Positions 42,327 through 50,721 of a stretch of 64,000 bases of DNA are shown here, one piece after another. The translations under genes were made by a program, and so were the position numbers. Location: NCBI GenBank assembly GCA_964607425.1, contig CAZSKQ010000002.1, forward strand, positions 1 to 64,000. The letters are read 5' to 3'. Origin of the DNA: IDS-8 sp964607425. GTDB taxonomy: Bacteria; Pseudomonadota; Gammaproteobacteria; Steroidobacterales; Woeseiaceae. Positions within the stretch are counted from its first letter, which is position 1. Each line of letters starts with the position of its first letter. The notes under the pieces were generated by a model that saw only the letters and a list, made by a program, of their open reading frames with translations, was not told the origin of the DNA and did not search any database.

Positions 42327-43633
42327 GGCGTTCCCCCCAGGCTTTCAAGGCGCACGCGCACGGCGTTGGCGTGCGCATCGAGGCGTTCCATGTTCGCGAG
42401 CGTGCAGGCGACAGGCCCGAGACCGCGCAGGCCGTCCGGCGTCAGCTCCTGCACGGTGATCCGCTTGCTGAAATCGTGCAGCGACAAGCCGCTCCAGGCG
42501 CGTGCGTATCCGTAAGTCGGCAGCACGTGATTGGTCCCGCTGCAATAATCCCCCATGGTTTCCGGTGACCAGGGGCCGAGAAAAACGGAGCCGGCGCTGG
42601 TGACCTGCTCCAGCCAGCGGCGCGGCTCGGCGATGTGCAGGATCAGGTGCTCGGGTGCGTAGTCGTTGCTGACGGCGAAGGCGGTTTCCAGGTCGTCTAC
42701 CGCGACGAAGCGCGCGGCGGTCATCGACCGGCGCACGATGTCGCGGCGGCTGAGCTCCGCGGACTGGCGTTCGATTTCCCTGCGGGTGTTCTCCGCGAGG
42801 CCGCGCGAGGTGGTGACCAGCACGGCTTGCGCATCGGGACCGTGTTCGGCCTGGGCCAGCAGGTCCGCGGCAACGAAATTCGCGCGTGCCGAATCGTCGG
42901 CCACGACCAGCACCTCCGACGGGCCTGCCGGCAAGTCGATGGCAGCGCCTTCCGGATCGCCGGCCACGAGCTGTTTGGCAGCCGTGACCCAGGCGTTGCC
43001 CGGCCCGAAAACCTTGTCCACCTTGGGGATGGTCTCGGTCCCGTAGGCCATGGCCGCAATCGCCTGGGCGCCGCCCACCTTGACGATGCGTTCGATGCCG
43101 CAACGGCGGGCTACATACAGCACCGCGGCATGGGCGCGGCCGTCTTTTTGCGGAGGCGTGCAAAGGATGCGCACCGGGCAGCCGGCCAGCCAGGCCGGCA
43201 CCGCCAGCATCACCGCGGTGGACGGCAGGGGTGCGCTGCCGGCCGGTACGTAAAGTCCGACGGCCCTGATCGGCAGGACGCGCTGCTCGCAAATCACTCC
43301 CGGCGATGTTTCCACGCGCACGGGGCGAGCCGCTTGCAGCTCGTGAAAGCGCTTCACGTTGGCGATGGCGCGATCGAGCGCCTGCTTGCAGTCGCCCGGG
43401 AGCTCCGCTTCGGCCTGGTCGAGCTCCTGCGCGGACACCGCTCCGAACGCGGCGCCGTCGAACCGGCGCGTCAGGTCGCGCAAGGCCGCATCGCCTTCGC
43501 TTCGCACCCGTTGCACGATCTCCCGTACCGATGCGAGCGTCTGCGGCTGCGCCTCCTGGGCCGGCCGCCGCAGGACCGCCGCGCGTTCCGCGGGCGCCAG
43601 GGAGGGCCAGTCGAGGATCTCCGGCAGGGTCAT
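42323..43633 (-). CDS. hisD: Histidinol dehydrogenase
   Basis: 436 residues. Signatures are GLYVPAGSAPLPSTAVM, KVGGAQAIAAMAYGTETIPKV-type NAD region, IDLPAGPSEVLVVAD and the zinc site with QAEHGPDAQ and GDYCSGTNHVLPT. It oxidises histidinol to histidine in two steps. Overlaps hisG by ATGA. Confidence 0.96.
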   Translation of the reverse strand: MTLPEILDWPSLAPAERAAVLRRPAQEAQPQTLASVREIVQRVRSEGDAALRDLTRRFDGAAFGAVSAQELDQAEAELPGDCKQALDRAIANVKRFHELQAARPVRVETSPGVICEQRVLPIRAVGLYVPAGSAPLPSTAVMLAVPAWLAGCPVRILCTPPQKDGRAHAAVLYVARRCGIERIVKVGGAQAIAAMAYGTETIPKVDKVFGPGNAWVTAAKQLVAGDPEGAAIDLPAGPSEVLVVADDSARANFVAADLLAQAEHGPDAQAVLVTTSRGLAENTRREIERQSAELSRRDIVRRSMTAARFVAVDDLETAFAVSNDYAPEHLILHIAEPRRWLEQVTSAGSVFLGPWSPETMGDYCSGTNHVLPTYGYARAWSGLSLHDFSKRITVQELTPDGLRGLGPVACTLANMERLDAHANAVRVRLESLGGTP

Positions 43634-44529
43634 GCCAGCATCTTTTCGACGGGCAGCACCAGGACCGAGCTGGCGCCCGCGCCCTTGAGGCTTTCAAGCG
43701 TTTCCCAGAACACGTTCTCGCGGCAGACGGCATGCACGGCGACCTTGTCGCCCAGACCGTCCAGCGGGATGACCGTCGGCGACTCGCTGCCGGGCAGCAG
43801 ACGCTTGATCTCGGCGAGCGCCGTGCGCGGGGCGTGCAGCATGATGTACTTGCTTTCCCGCACCTGCTGCACGCCGTCTATGCGCATCAGCATCCGGCTG
43901 AGCCAGTCCTGTTTTTCCTGCGGCAGCGGCTGCGGCGTGCGCACCAGCACCGCCTGGCAGTCCAGCACCGTTTCCATCTCGCGCAGGCGGTTGGCCACGA
44001 GCGTGGAGCCGGTTGCCACCAGGTCGCAGATGAAATCCGCGCGGCCGAGGCGCGGGGCGATCTCTACCGCCCCGGACAAGGTAACGATCCGGGCGTCGAC
44101 GTCATGTTCCTCCAGGAAGCGCGCCAGGAGGCAGGGATAAGTAGTGGCGATGCGCTTGCCGCGGAGCGTGCGCGGGCTTTCGTAGGCTTCCTGCTCGGGT
44201 CCCGCGATGGCAAGGCGGCAGCGGCCGTAATCGAGCACCCGCAGCTCATCCAGCTCCACCCGCCCGCCGCGGGCTTCCAGCGCCAGCCGCTTTTCTTCCA
44301 GCACGTTGCGGCCGACGATGCCGAGGTCGCATACGTCCTCGTGCACGAGATCGGGGATGTCATCGTCGCGCACCAGCAGCACGTCGAGCGGCATGTTCTC
44401 GCCGAAGCACAGCAGCTGGTCTTTGCCGCGGCTGTACTTCAGGCCGCAGCGCATGAGGAGGTCCAGCGACTGATCGGTGAGGCGTCCGGACTTCTGTATG
44501 GCGATCTTGAGCCGCTGCGGCTTATCCAT
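43630..44529 (-). CDS. hisG: ATP phosphoribosyltransferase, long form
   Basis: 299-residue long-form HisG, active without HisZ. Catalytic region: LKIAIQKSGRLTDQSLDLL, DLVATGSTLVANRLREM (PRPP loop). A C-terminal ACT-like regulatory domain (IPLDGLGDKVAVHAVCREN) is expected to bind histidine for feedback inhibition. It is the first enzyme of the pathway and overlaps the TrpR-like gene by 8 bases. Confidence 0.96.
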   Translation of the reverse strand: MDKPQRLKIAIQKSGRLTDQSLDLLMRCGLKYSRGKDQLLCFGENMPLDVLLVRDDDIPDLVHEDVCDLGIVGRNVLEEKRLALEARGGRVELDELRVLDYGRCRLAIAGPEQEAYESPRTLRGKRIATTYPCLLARFLEEHDVDARIVTLSGAVEIAPRLGRADFICDLVATGSTLVANRLREMETVLDCQAVLVRTPQPLPQEKQDWLSRMLMRIDGVQQVRESKYIMLHAPRTALAEIKRLLPGSESPTVIPLDGLGDKVAVHAVCRENVFWETLESLKGAGASSVLVLPVEKMLA

Positions 44530-44842
44530 GCTTGCTATCGCGCTTCAATCGCTTCGCCGCCAGCGTATAGCCGCCGCTGCCGGCGGTGAGATACCGGGCT
44601 ACCCGGCCGATCGTGGTTACGCTTACGCCGGTAAGCCGGTTGATCTCCCGGTAGGGGAGGCCGCGCTGCAGCATCTGCACCACGGCCCAGCGGTCGGTCA
44701 TCGCCTGCAGCTCCGCCGGCGTGCACAGGTCGTGCAGGAACGCGCGGCATTCCTCTGTCGTGCGCAATGTGAGCATTGCCTCGCACAGGGCCCGCTCGGC
44801 CAGCTGCTCCCGCCGCGCCGTGATTTGCTTGTGAGGTTTCAT
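44522..44842 (-). CDS. TrpR-related regulator (YerC/HisR family) heading the his operon
   Basis: 106 residues of the TrpR-like YerC/YecD family. The helix-turn-helix is GLPYREINRLTGVSVTTIGRVAR; the dimer core includes ELQAMTDRWAVVQML. In Xanthomonadales a TrpR-family gene at the head of hisGDCBHAFI has been proposed as a histidine regulator (HisR). It overlaps hisG, and the operator next to it indicates autoregulation. A shortened paralogue lies upstream of gltB. No ribosome site is seen before the ATG at 44842, only 12 bases after the -10, so translation is probably from a very short leader. Confidence 0.9.
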   Translation of the reverse strand: MKPHKQITARREQLAERALCEAMLTLRTTEECRAFLHDLCTPAELQAMTDRWAVVQMLQRGLPYREINRLTGVSVTTIGRVARYLTAGSGGYTLAAKRLKRDSKHG

Positions 44843-44849
44843 GGTTGTA

Positions 44850-44882
44850 CTACTGTATTAACGCGTTATTACACTAGCGCAA
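44850..44882 (-). promoter_or_regulatory. his operon promoter and 28-bp operator palindrome
   Basis: The 28 bases 44850-44877 form an almost perfect palindrome. One arm reads CTACTGTATTAACG and the other, on the opposite strand, CTAGTGTAATAACG, with only two mismatched pairs. On the minus strand TTGCGC (44882-44877), a 16-base spacer and TAATAC (44860-44855) form a promoter within it, so binding would block transcription of the TrpR-like gene and hisG. CTAG-flanked symmetry resembles TrpR operators. Confidence 0.85.
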
Positions 44883-45053
44883 TACGGTGCCACAGGCAAG
44901 CTCATGCGACGTATGGTTCCTGGCACTCTCCCGCGGTACGTTGTTGCGCCTCCTGTTCGGTCCGGGCACCGGATACGCGGCTAGTGCCGGCCGGGGACTA
45001 CCGTTATGATCCTCACGTATCCGATCATTTCGACACCAGGGGAAAGCGGGCAC

Positions 45054-45893
45054 ATGACAGCAGGGACCTCGGCGGCACAAGGCGCCCCGGTGGCGATACT
45101 CGGCGGCGGCAACGTCGGCCAGGCACTGGCCCGCGGCTGGGTTGCCACCGGCCGCTTCACGCCGGCCGACATCATGATCACGCGCCGCCGGATCGAGAAG
45201 CTGGGCGAGCTGGCCGAGGCGGGTTTTCGGGTCGGCACCGACAACCGCGCGGCCGTCGCGGAAGCCCACCAGGTCATTATCGCGGTACAACCGCAGCAGC
45301 TGCAGGCTCTGCTGTCGGACATCCGGCCGGTGCTCGACCCAGGGCGTCACGCGCTGGTCTCGGTCGCCTCCGGCGTCACTATCGAGCAGATTCGTGCCCT
45401 GGCCGGGGCGGACCTGCCCATCGTACGCGCGATGCCGAATACAGCGATCGCCATCGGTGAATCGATGACTTGCCTGGCCGCGCCGCGGGAGCACGCGCAA
45501 GCCCTGCAGCAGGCTCGCACGCTGTTCGAGTCGGTGGGTATGACGCTCGAAATCAACGAATCGATGATGGAGGCCGCGACCGCGCTGTGCGCCTGCGGCA
45601 CGGCGTTTTTCCTGCGCGCGATCCGGGCCGCATCGCAGGGCGGTATCGAAATCGGCTTCCATCCGGACGAGGCACTGCTGATGGCGGCGCAGACGGCCAA
45701 AGGCGCGGCCGGGTTGCTGCTCCGCCAAGGCTCCCACCCCGAGGCGGAAATCGACCGGGTGACGACTCCGCGCGGCTGCACCATCGCCGGGCTGAATGAA
45801 ATCGAGCATCGCGGCTTCAGCTCGGCGCTGATCAAGGGGATCCTGACCTCGGCCAGGAAGGCCGTCGAGCTGTATCGTGAGCCGGGGCGCTGA
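45054..45893 (+). CDS. proC: Pyrroline-5-carboxylate reductase
   Basis: 279 residues. NADP site VAILGGGNVGQALARGW, VIIAVQPQQLQALL, VRAMPNTAIAIGES and the C-terminal signature region VTTPRGCTIAGLNEIE. It makes proline from pyrroline-5-carboxylate. ATG at 45054 has GGGGAAAG upstream; 16 further in-frame codons lack homology. It is divergent from the his operon. Confidence 0.95.
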   Translation: MTAGTSAAQGAPVAILGGGNVGQALARGWVATGRFTPADIMITRRRIEKLGELAEAGFRVGTDNRAAVAEAHQVIIAVQPQQLQALLSDIRPVLDPGRHALVSVASGVTIEQIRALAGADLPIVRAMPNTAIAIGESMTCLAAPREHAQALQQARTLFESVGMTLEINESMMEAATALCACGTAFFLRAIRAASQGGIEIGFHPDEALLMAAQTAKGAAGLLLRQGSHPEAEIDRVTTPRGCTIAGLNEIEHRGFSSALIKGILTSARKAVELYREPGR

Positions 45894-45995
45894 AGCGCCG
45901 CTCCGTTCAGGCGCGCAAGTCTTTTGCCCTGCTCCGGCCGCGGAGCCGAAGATTTCTTCGGCGCTGCGGCCGGCCGGCCGGTGTCCCGGCTACGT

Positions 45996-46373
45996 TCAAT
46001 CCGGTTCTTCCCGCAGCGCCTCGGAATAAGCCAGGAACAGGTTCGAATGCCGGCGGCCGTGCCGGTCGACGGCCCGGTGGGCCCTGTTCAGCTTCCGGTC
46101 GATGATCCTCAGCACCGTATCCGCCTGCATGGCGCGCGTGTCGGTGCCGTCCTGCAGGGAAGCGCGCAGTACCCGTGCCAGGTTCAAAGCTTCATCCAGC
46201 AGGCGCTCGGCCTTGCGCAGGTGCCGGGCATGCTCATCGGCGGCGGCAAAGGTCGCCGGATCGAGCTCGTAGTTCTCATCGGCAAGGAGATCCGGCACGT
46301 AAAGCTCGGGCTCCTCCATCACCCGCGGCCAGCCGTGACCTTCCCCGCGGTCGTTTCGCGACAGACACTGCAT
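45996..46373 (-). CDS. Hypothetical protein
   Basis: 125 residues, starting MQCLSRNDRGEGHGWP, charged and helical, no signal peptide. The C-terminal part (TVLRIIDRKLNRAHRAVDR) could form an amphipathic helix. AAGGGGG lies about 6 bases before the ATG at 46373; another ATG six codons upstream is possible. I recognise no family. It is divergent from the XRE / ImmA pair and shares that control region. Confidence 0.6.
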   Translation of the reverse strand: MQCLSRNDRGEGHGWPRVMEEPELYVPDLLADENYELDPATFAAADEHARHLRKAERLLDEALNLARVLRASLQDGTDTRAMQADTVLRIIDRKLNRAHRAVDRHGRRHSNLFLAYSEALREEPD

Positions 46374-46454
46374 TTTCCCGCCCCCTTCCAAAGATGGATT
46401 TCAGTTAAAAAGGCTACATGCGTCCCTGTCGCGCAACAAGCCGTTTCTATTACA

Positions 46455-46498
46455 AACACGTTTGTGTGAGCGAACACGTTTGCCGTGGTTAACGTGTT
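46455..46498. promoter_or_regulatory. Three AACACGTT boxes at 18-bp spacing
   Basis: AACACGTT at 46455-46462 and 46473-46480, and its reverse complement AACGTGTT at 46491-46498, begin exactly 18 bases apart. The first two extend to AACACGTTTG. They lie just upstream of the XRE gene and probably bind its product on one face of the helix roughly every two turns. Confidence 0.65.
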
Positions 46499-46524
46499 AA
46501 GCGGCGCTTGACATTCGGGTCGCC

Positions 46525-46905
46525 GTGGATCGCCTTTTGCTTTACCGCCTGCTGGGCGAGCGGATTCAAAGGGCGCGCTGCGAAAACCGGAAGAGCCAGC
46601 GCGTACTCGCCCAGGAGCTCGGCATGAGCCGCACCTCGATGGTCAACATCGAGAAAGGACGGCAGCACACGTCGCTGCACGTGCTCTGGCAAATCGCCGA
46701 GCGCCTGAACGTGGAAGCGGCATCGCTGGTACCGAGCCGGCGGGATTACCTCGCCTCGGGCCGGCCGGTGGTGCTGGATCGCATGACGATGGAGAAGATC
46801 AACAGGAAAGCGGAGAACGATCCCGACACGAAGCGGCAGCTCGAGGAGTTCGTGCGATGGGCCAGGGCAAGGAATACATCCCCCCGCGGCAGTTCGACAG
46901 GTTGA
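46525..46905 (+). CDS. XRE family transcriptional regulator
   Basis: 126 residues. The N-terminal helix-turn-helix is SQRVLAQELGMSRTSMVNIEKGRQHTS with a following LHVLWQIAERLNVEAASLVP. The C-terminus carries a charged helix (DPDTKRQLEEFVRWARA). GTG start. It overlaps the ImmA/IrrE gene by 49 bases, so the two proteins probably act as a pair: the regulator represses and the peptidase cleaves or is controlled by it. It resembles immR-immA and type II toxin-antitoxin-like XRE-DUF955 modules. Confidence 0.85.
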   Translation: MDRLLLYRLLGERIQRARCENRKSQRVLAQELGMSRTSMVNIEKGRQHTSLHVLWQIAERLNVEAASLVPSRRDYLASGRPVVLDRMTMEKINRKAENDPDTKRQLEEFVRWARARNTSPRGSSTG

Positions 46906-47390
46906 CCGAACGGCTGATCAAACGGCTGCGCATTACGCGGCCGCCGGTGCCGGTCGAGTCGATCGCGAACGACCTCGGGTTGACGGTCGAATATACCGAT
47001 CTCGGAAAAGGTGTCTCGGGCCTGCTCGTCGCGAGCGCGACCGGCGGCACGATCGGCATCAACAAGCGCCATCACCGTGTGCGGCAGCGCTTTTCCATTG
47101 CCCACGAGATCGGCCACTTCGAGCTGCACGCGAATGCATCCGAGAACCTGTTCATCGACAGGGATTACGTGTCCTTCCGGGACGATCGGGCTTCGCGCGG
47201 GGAAATCCGGCACGAGATCCAGGCCAATATGTTCGCCGCCTCCCTGCTGATGCCGGCCCCGCTGCTTCGCAGCAGCATCGAGGAAGGGCACGTCGACCTT
47301 GGCGACGATGAGCAGGTCAACGCGCTCGCCGGCGAATTCCAGGTCAGCCTGGCCGCGATGGCATACCGGATCATGCGCCTGTTCAGGTGA
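46857..47390 (+). CDS. ImmA/IrrE family metallopeptidase
   Basis: 177 residues of the DUF955 family. The zinc motif is HEIGHFELH, with a downstream acidic helix HEIQANMFAASLLMP that supplies the third ligand. ImmA cleaves the ImmR repressor and IrrE (PprI) cleaves DdrO under stress. Here the likely substrate is the XRE protein encoded just upstream. Its last 8 bases overlap the convergent ilvA 3' end. Confidence 0.9.
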   Translation: MGQGKEYIPPRQFDRLTERLIKRLRITRPPVPVESIANDLGLTVEYTDLGKGVSGLLVASATGGTIGINKRHHRVRQRFSIAHEIGHFELHANASENLFIDRDYVSFRDDRASRGEIRHEIQANMFAASLLMPAPLLRSSIEEGHVDLGDDEQVNALAGEFQVSLAAMAYRIMRLFR

Positions 47391-49017
47391 GTGCGTGAAG
47401 CCTGCCGGCACCGGGCCGGCCGCGGGGTGTCACGAACTGGCTCAAGGCCGGATTGCCGGTTTCCTCGCGCGGCAGGAAATCCGCGAGGTGAGCGAGGTCC
47501 CGCTCAAAAGCGCGGTCGTCTCCGGCCTCGATCTCGAAGCCCGCCAGTACGCGGCCGAAAGCCGCGCCGTGATTGCGGTAGTGGAACAGGCTGATGTTCC
47601 AGCGCGTGCCGAGCGTTTCGAGAAAATGCAGCAGCGCGCCGGGACGCTCCGGAAACTCGAAATGGAACAACCGCTCGCGCCCCACTCCCGGCGCCGGTCC
47701 GCCGACGAGATGCGCCACGTGCAGGCGGGCGATCTCGTTGTCCGTGTAGTCGGCGGCAACATAACCGCCGTCCGCCAGCGTATCGCGTATGGCGAGCCGT
47801 TCGGCGCGGCCGCCTTCATGCTGGATGCCGACATAGACCTGGGCCTCGGCGGGGCCGTGCCAGCGATAGTTGAACTCGGTGATCGTCCGCGACCCGAGAC
47901 AGCGGCAGAACGCGAGGAAGCTTCCCGGGCATTCCGGGATCGTGACGCCGAACAGCGCCTCGTGCTGCTCGCCGATGGCGGCCCGGTCGGCGACGTGGCC
48001 AAGGCGGTCGAAGTTCATGTTCGCGCCCGACAGCACCGCGGCCAGCGTGGTCCCGGCGGCGTCGTTCTCCGCCACCCAGCGTTTCATGCCGGCGACCGCG
48101 AGCGCGCCGGCGGGCTCGACGATGGACCTTGTATCCTCGAACACGTCGCGAATCGCGGCGCAAACCTGGTCGACGCTCACCGTCACCACCTCATCCACGT
48201 ACCTGCGCAGCAGCTCAAAACCCGTGTCGCCAACCTGCCGGACCGCGCAGCCGTCGACGAAGAGACCGAGGCGCTCGAGGCGCACCGGCTTTTTCGCCCG
48301 CAGGGCGGCCTGCAGGCAGGCTGCATCGTCGGGCTCCACGGCAACCACCCGGATGGACGGATCCAGGGTTTTCAGGTAAACGGCCATGCCGGCGCAGAGC
48401 CCGCCGCCGCCGACCGGGATGAAGACGGCGTCGAGTTTTCCCTGGTGCTGCGACATCAGCTCCATCGCGACCGTGCCCTGCCCGGCAACGACGTCGGGAT
48501 CGTCGTAAGGGTGGATCAACGTGCGGCCTTCGCGTTTTGCGAGCGCGAGCCCGTGCGCGGCGGCATCGTCGTAGGCTTCGCCGTGCAGCACAATGCGGGC
48601 GCCGAGCGTCCGCACCGCGTCTACCTTGATTCGCGGTGTCGTCGCCGGCATCACGATCACTGCTTCAATGCCCAGCCGCCGGGCGCCCAGCGCAACCCCC
48701 TGGGCGTGGTTGCCGGCCGAGATCGCCAGCACGCCCCGGGCCCGTTCCGCGGCGGTCAGTCGCGCGAGCCGCGTGTACCCGCCGCGCAGCTTGAACGAAA
48801 ACACCGGCTGGAGATCCTCGCGCTTCAGCAGGACCGATGCGCCGAGGCGGGAGGTGAGCCGGGGGGCGGGGTCCAGCGGCGTGGTGCGGGCGACGTCGTA
48901 AACCGGCGCGGTGAGGATGGCGCGCAGCCAGGCCCCGGCGTCGATGGGCATTCCGTTGCCGCCGCGCGTCCCCGGCGAGGGGGCGAATGCCTGCGCGGCG
49001 TCGCGGCGCGCGATCAT
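47383..49017 (-). CDS. ilvA: Threonine deaminase, biosynthetic
   Basis: 544 residues (522 if starting at 48951). PLP domain: PVFSFKLRGGYTRLA with the PLP lysine, SAGNHAQGVAL and PVGGGGLCAGMA. Two ACT-like regulatory domains follow (CPGSFLAFCRCLG; RPGALLHFLETLG), so isoleucine feedback is expected. It makes 2-oxobutyrate for isoleucine. The ATG at 49017 overlaps the leuB stop (ATGA), while 48951 matches the E. coli N-terminus better. Last gene of the branched-chain operon. Confidence 0.95.
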   Translation of the reverse strand: MIARRDAAQAFAPSPGTRGGNGMPIDAGAWLRAILTAPVYDVARTTPLDPAPRLTSRLGASVLLKREDLQPVFSFKLRGGYTRLARLTAAERARGVLAISAGNHAQGVALGARRLGIEAVIVMPATTPRIKVDAVRTLGARIVLHGEAYDDAAAHGLALAKREGRTLIHPYDDPDVVAGQGTVAMELMSQHQGKLDAVFIPVGGGGLCAGMAVYLKTLDPSIRVVAVEPDDAACLQAALRAKKPVRLERLGLFVDGCAVRQVGDTGFELLRRYVDEVVTVSVDQVCAAIRDVFEDTRSIVEPAGALAVAGMKRWVAENDAAGTTLAAVLSGANMNFDRLGHVADRAAIGEQHEALFGVTIPECPGSFLAFCRCLGSRTITEFNYRWHGPAEAQVYVGIQHEGGRAERLAIRDTLADGGYVAADYTDNEIARLHVAHLVGGPAPGVGRERLFHFEFPERPGALLHFLETLGTRWNISLFHYRNHGAAFGRVLAGFEIEAGDDRAFERDLAHLADFLPREETGNPALSQFVTPRGRPGAGRLHALT

Positions 49018-50099
49018 GCGACCCGCTGCGCCGCGTCCGCGAGCTCGCGTACCCGCCGTGCCACCCAGCCGCCGGCCGTACGCGTGTCGACGGCGCCGCG
49101 CGCGCCAAGGTCGCGCGTCAGCACGCGCGCGTCCAGCGCGTCGGATACGGCACGCTCGACCGCCCGCGCTTCCACCTCAAGCGACAGCGAATGGCGCAAG
49201 AGCAGCGCGACCGACAAAAGGCTTGCGTACGGATTGGCGATGCCGCGCCCGGCGATATCGGGCGCGGAGCCGTGAATGGGCTCGTACAAGCCGCGCCGCC
49301 CGTCGCCTACCGAGGCCGAAGGCAAAAGACCCATCGACCCGGCCAGCACGGAAGCTTCGTCGGTGAGGATGTCGCCGAACAGGTTCTCGGTCAGGATGAC
49401 GTCGTAATGCGCGGGCTGCGTCAGGAGGTGCATCGCCATGGCGTCGACCAGCACGTGTTCCAGGGTCACGTCCGGGAACTCGTCGCGCATCACGCGCGTG
49501 ACAGTCGCCCGCCAGAGGCGCGACGTCTCGAGGACGTTTGCCTTGTCGACATGGGTGAGCTTGCCGCGCCGGAAGCGCGCCAGCTCTCCCGCCCGGCGCG
49601 CGGTCCGTTCGATTTCCGCCACCGAGTAGCGGCAGGCGTCGAAGGCCGTGTCGCCGTCGCGCCGCTTTTCGCCGAAGTAGCTGCCGCCGGTGAGCTCGCG
49701 CACGAACAGGATATCGACGTTGCGCAACAGGCTGGGCTTCAGCGGCGAACGCCTGGCGCCGACGGGGTGCGGTTTTACCGGGCGCAGGTTGGCGTACACC
49801 CCGAGCGCCGCGCGCAGCTGCAGCAGGCCCTGCTCGGGCCGCACGGCGGCCTCCGGTTCGGACCACCTGGGTCCGCCCACGGCGCCGAGCAGCACGGCAT
49901 CCGCGCGCTCGCACAGGTCGCGGGTCGCGGGCGGGAGCGGCTCGCCCTCCGCGTCTATCGCGGCGCCGCCGATCAGGCCGTGTTCCAGCTCGAACCAATG
50001 CCCGAACGCGTCGGCGACGGTGTCGAGCAGGCGTGTTGCTTCGGCGCAGACTTCAGGGCCGATGCCGTCACCGGGAAGACAGGCGATGCTGGATTTCAC
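49014..50099 (-). CDS. leuB: 3-isopropylmalate dehydrogenase
   Basis: 361 residues: CLPGDGIGPEV, VLLGAVGGPRW, VRELTGGSYFGE, DAMAMHLLTQPAHYDVILTE and YEPIHGSAPDIAG. It oxidises and decarboxylates 3-isopropylmalate. It starts at GTG 50099 with ACGAGGT upstream; the longer open frame overlaps leuD and has no homology. Confidence 0.96.
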   Translation of the reverse strand: MKSSIACLPGDGIGPEVCAEATRLLDTVADAFGHWFELEHGLIGGAAIDAEGEPLPPATRDLCERADAVLLGAVGGPRWSEPEAAVRPEQGLLQLRAALGVYANLRPVKPHPVGARRSPLKPSLLRNVDILFVRELTGGSYFGEKRRDGDTAFDACRYSVAEIERTARRAGELARFRRGKLTHVDKANVLETSRLWRATVTRVMRDEFPDVTLEHVLVDAMAMHLLTQPAHYDVILTENLFGDILTDEASVLAGSMGLLPSASVGDGRRGLYEPIHGSAPDIAGRGIANPYASLLSVALLLRHSLSLEVEARAVERAVSDALDARVLTRDLGARGAVDTRTAGGWVARRVRELADAAQRVA

Positions 50100-50106
50100 G
50101 CGCGGG

Positions 50107-50721
50107 TTACCTCGTGGGTGAAGCCGGGTGGCGGGCAGGGTGCCCGTCCGTGCGGCTCGCTTCGAAGGCCGCGATGGCGTCCGCCTCCGACAGCAGGTAG
50201 CCGAGCTGGTCGACGCCGCGGAGCAGGCAGCGGCGCGCAAACGGCTCGACCGCGAACGCGATTGCCGTACCCTCCGGCAGCTCGATCCGCTGTTCCTGCA
50301 GGTCGATCGCAATTTCGCGCCCGGCACAGGCGGCGATCGCCTGCGAGGCTTCCTCCGTGACTTCGATCGGCAAAAGGCCGTTCTTGAGTGCGTTATTGCG
50401 AAAGATGTCCGCGATACGGGTCGAGATCACCGCGCGTATGCCGAAATCGAGCAGGGCCCAGGGCGCGTGCTCGCGCGAGGAGCCGCAGCCGAAGTTGCGG
50501 CCAGCGAGGAGCACGCCCGCACCGCGCATGCCGGCCTGGTGCAGGGCGAAATCGGCACGCTCCGCGCCGCTGGAATCGAAGCGCCAGTCGGCGAAGCAGT
50601 GGCGGCCGAGGCCCGCGCGCTCTGTGGTGGTAAGAAAGCGTGCCGGGATGATCTGGTCCGTGTCGATGTTCTCGACCGGCAGCACGGCAAGCTGCGAGAC
50701 GAAGCGGGTGAGAGGTTCCAT
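50107..50721 (-). CDS. leuD: 3-isopropylmalate dehydratase small subunit
   Basis: 204 residues, starting MEPLTRFVSQLAVLPVENIDTDQIIPARFL. The swivel-domain motif NFGCGSSREHAPWAL is intact. It completes the isomerase with LeuC. ATG overlaps the leuC stop by one base (TGATG), and leuB starts 7 bases downstream. Confidence 0.96.
   Translation of the reverse strand: MEPLTRFVSQLAVLPVENIDTDQIIPARFLTTTERAGLGRHCFADWRFDSSGAERADFALHQAGMRGAGVLLAGRNFGCGSSREHAPWALLDFGIRAVISTRIADIFRNNALKNGLLPIEVTEEASQAIAACAGREIAIDLQEQRIELPEGTAIAFAVEPFARRCLLRGVDQLGYLLSEADAIAAFEASRTDGHPARHPASPTR

Noticed and set aside
45894..45995. GC-rich inverted segments after proC considered as a terminator
   Set aside because: No continuous stem followed by a T run could be traced.
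46508..46513. Perfect TTGACA before the XRE gene
   Set aside because: Only 11 bases before the GTG start; a matching -10 would fall inside the coding region, so it is probably chance.
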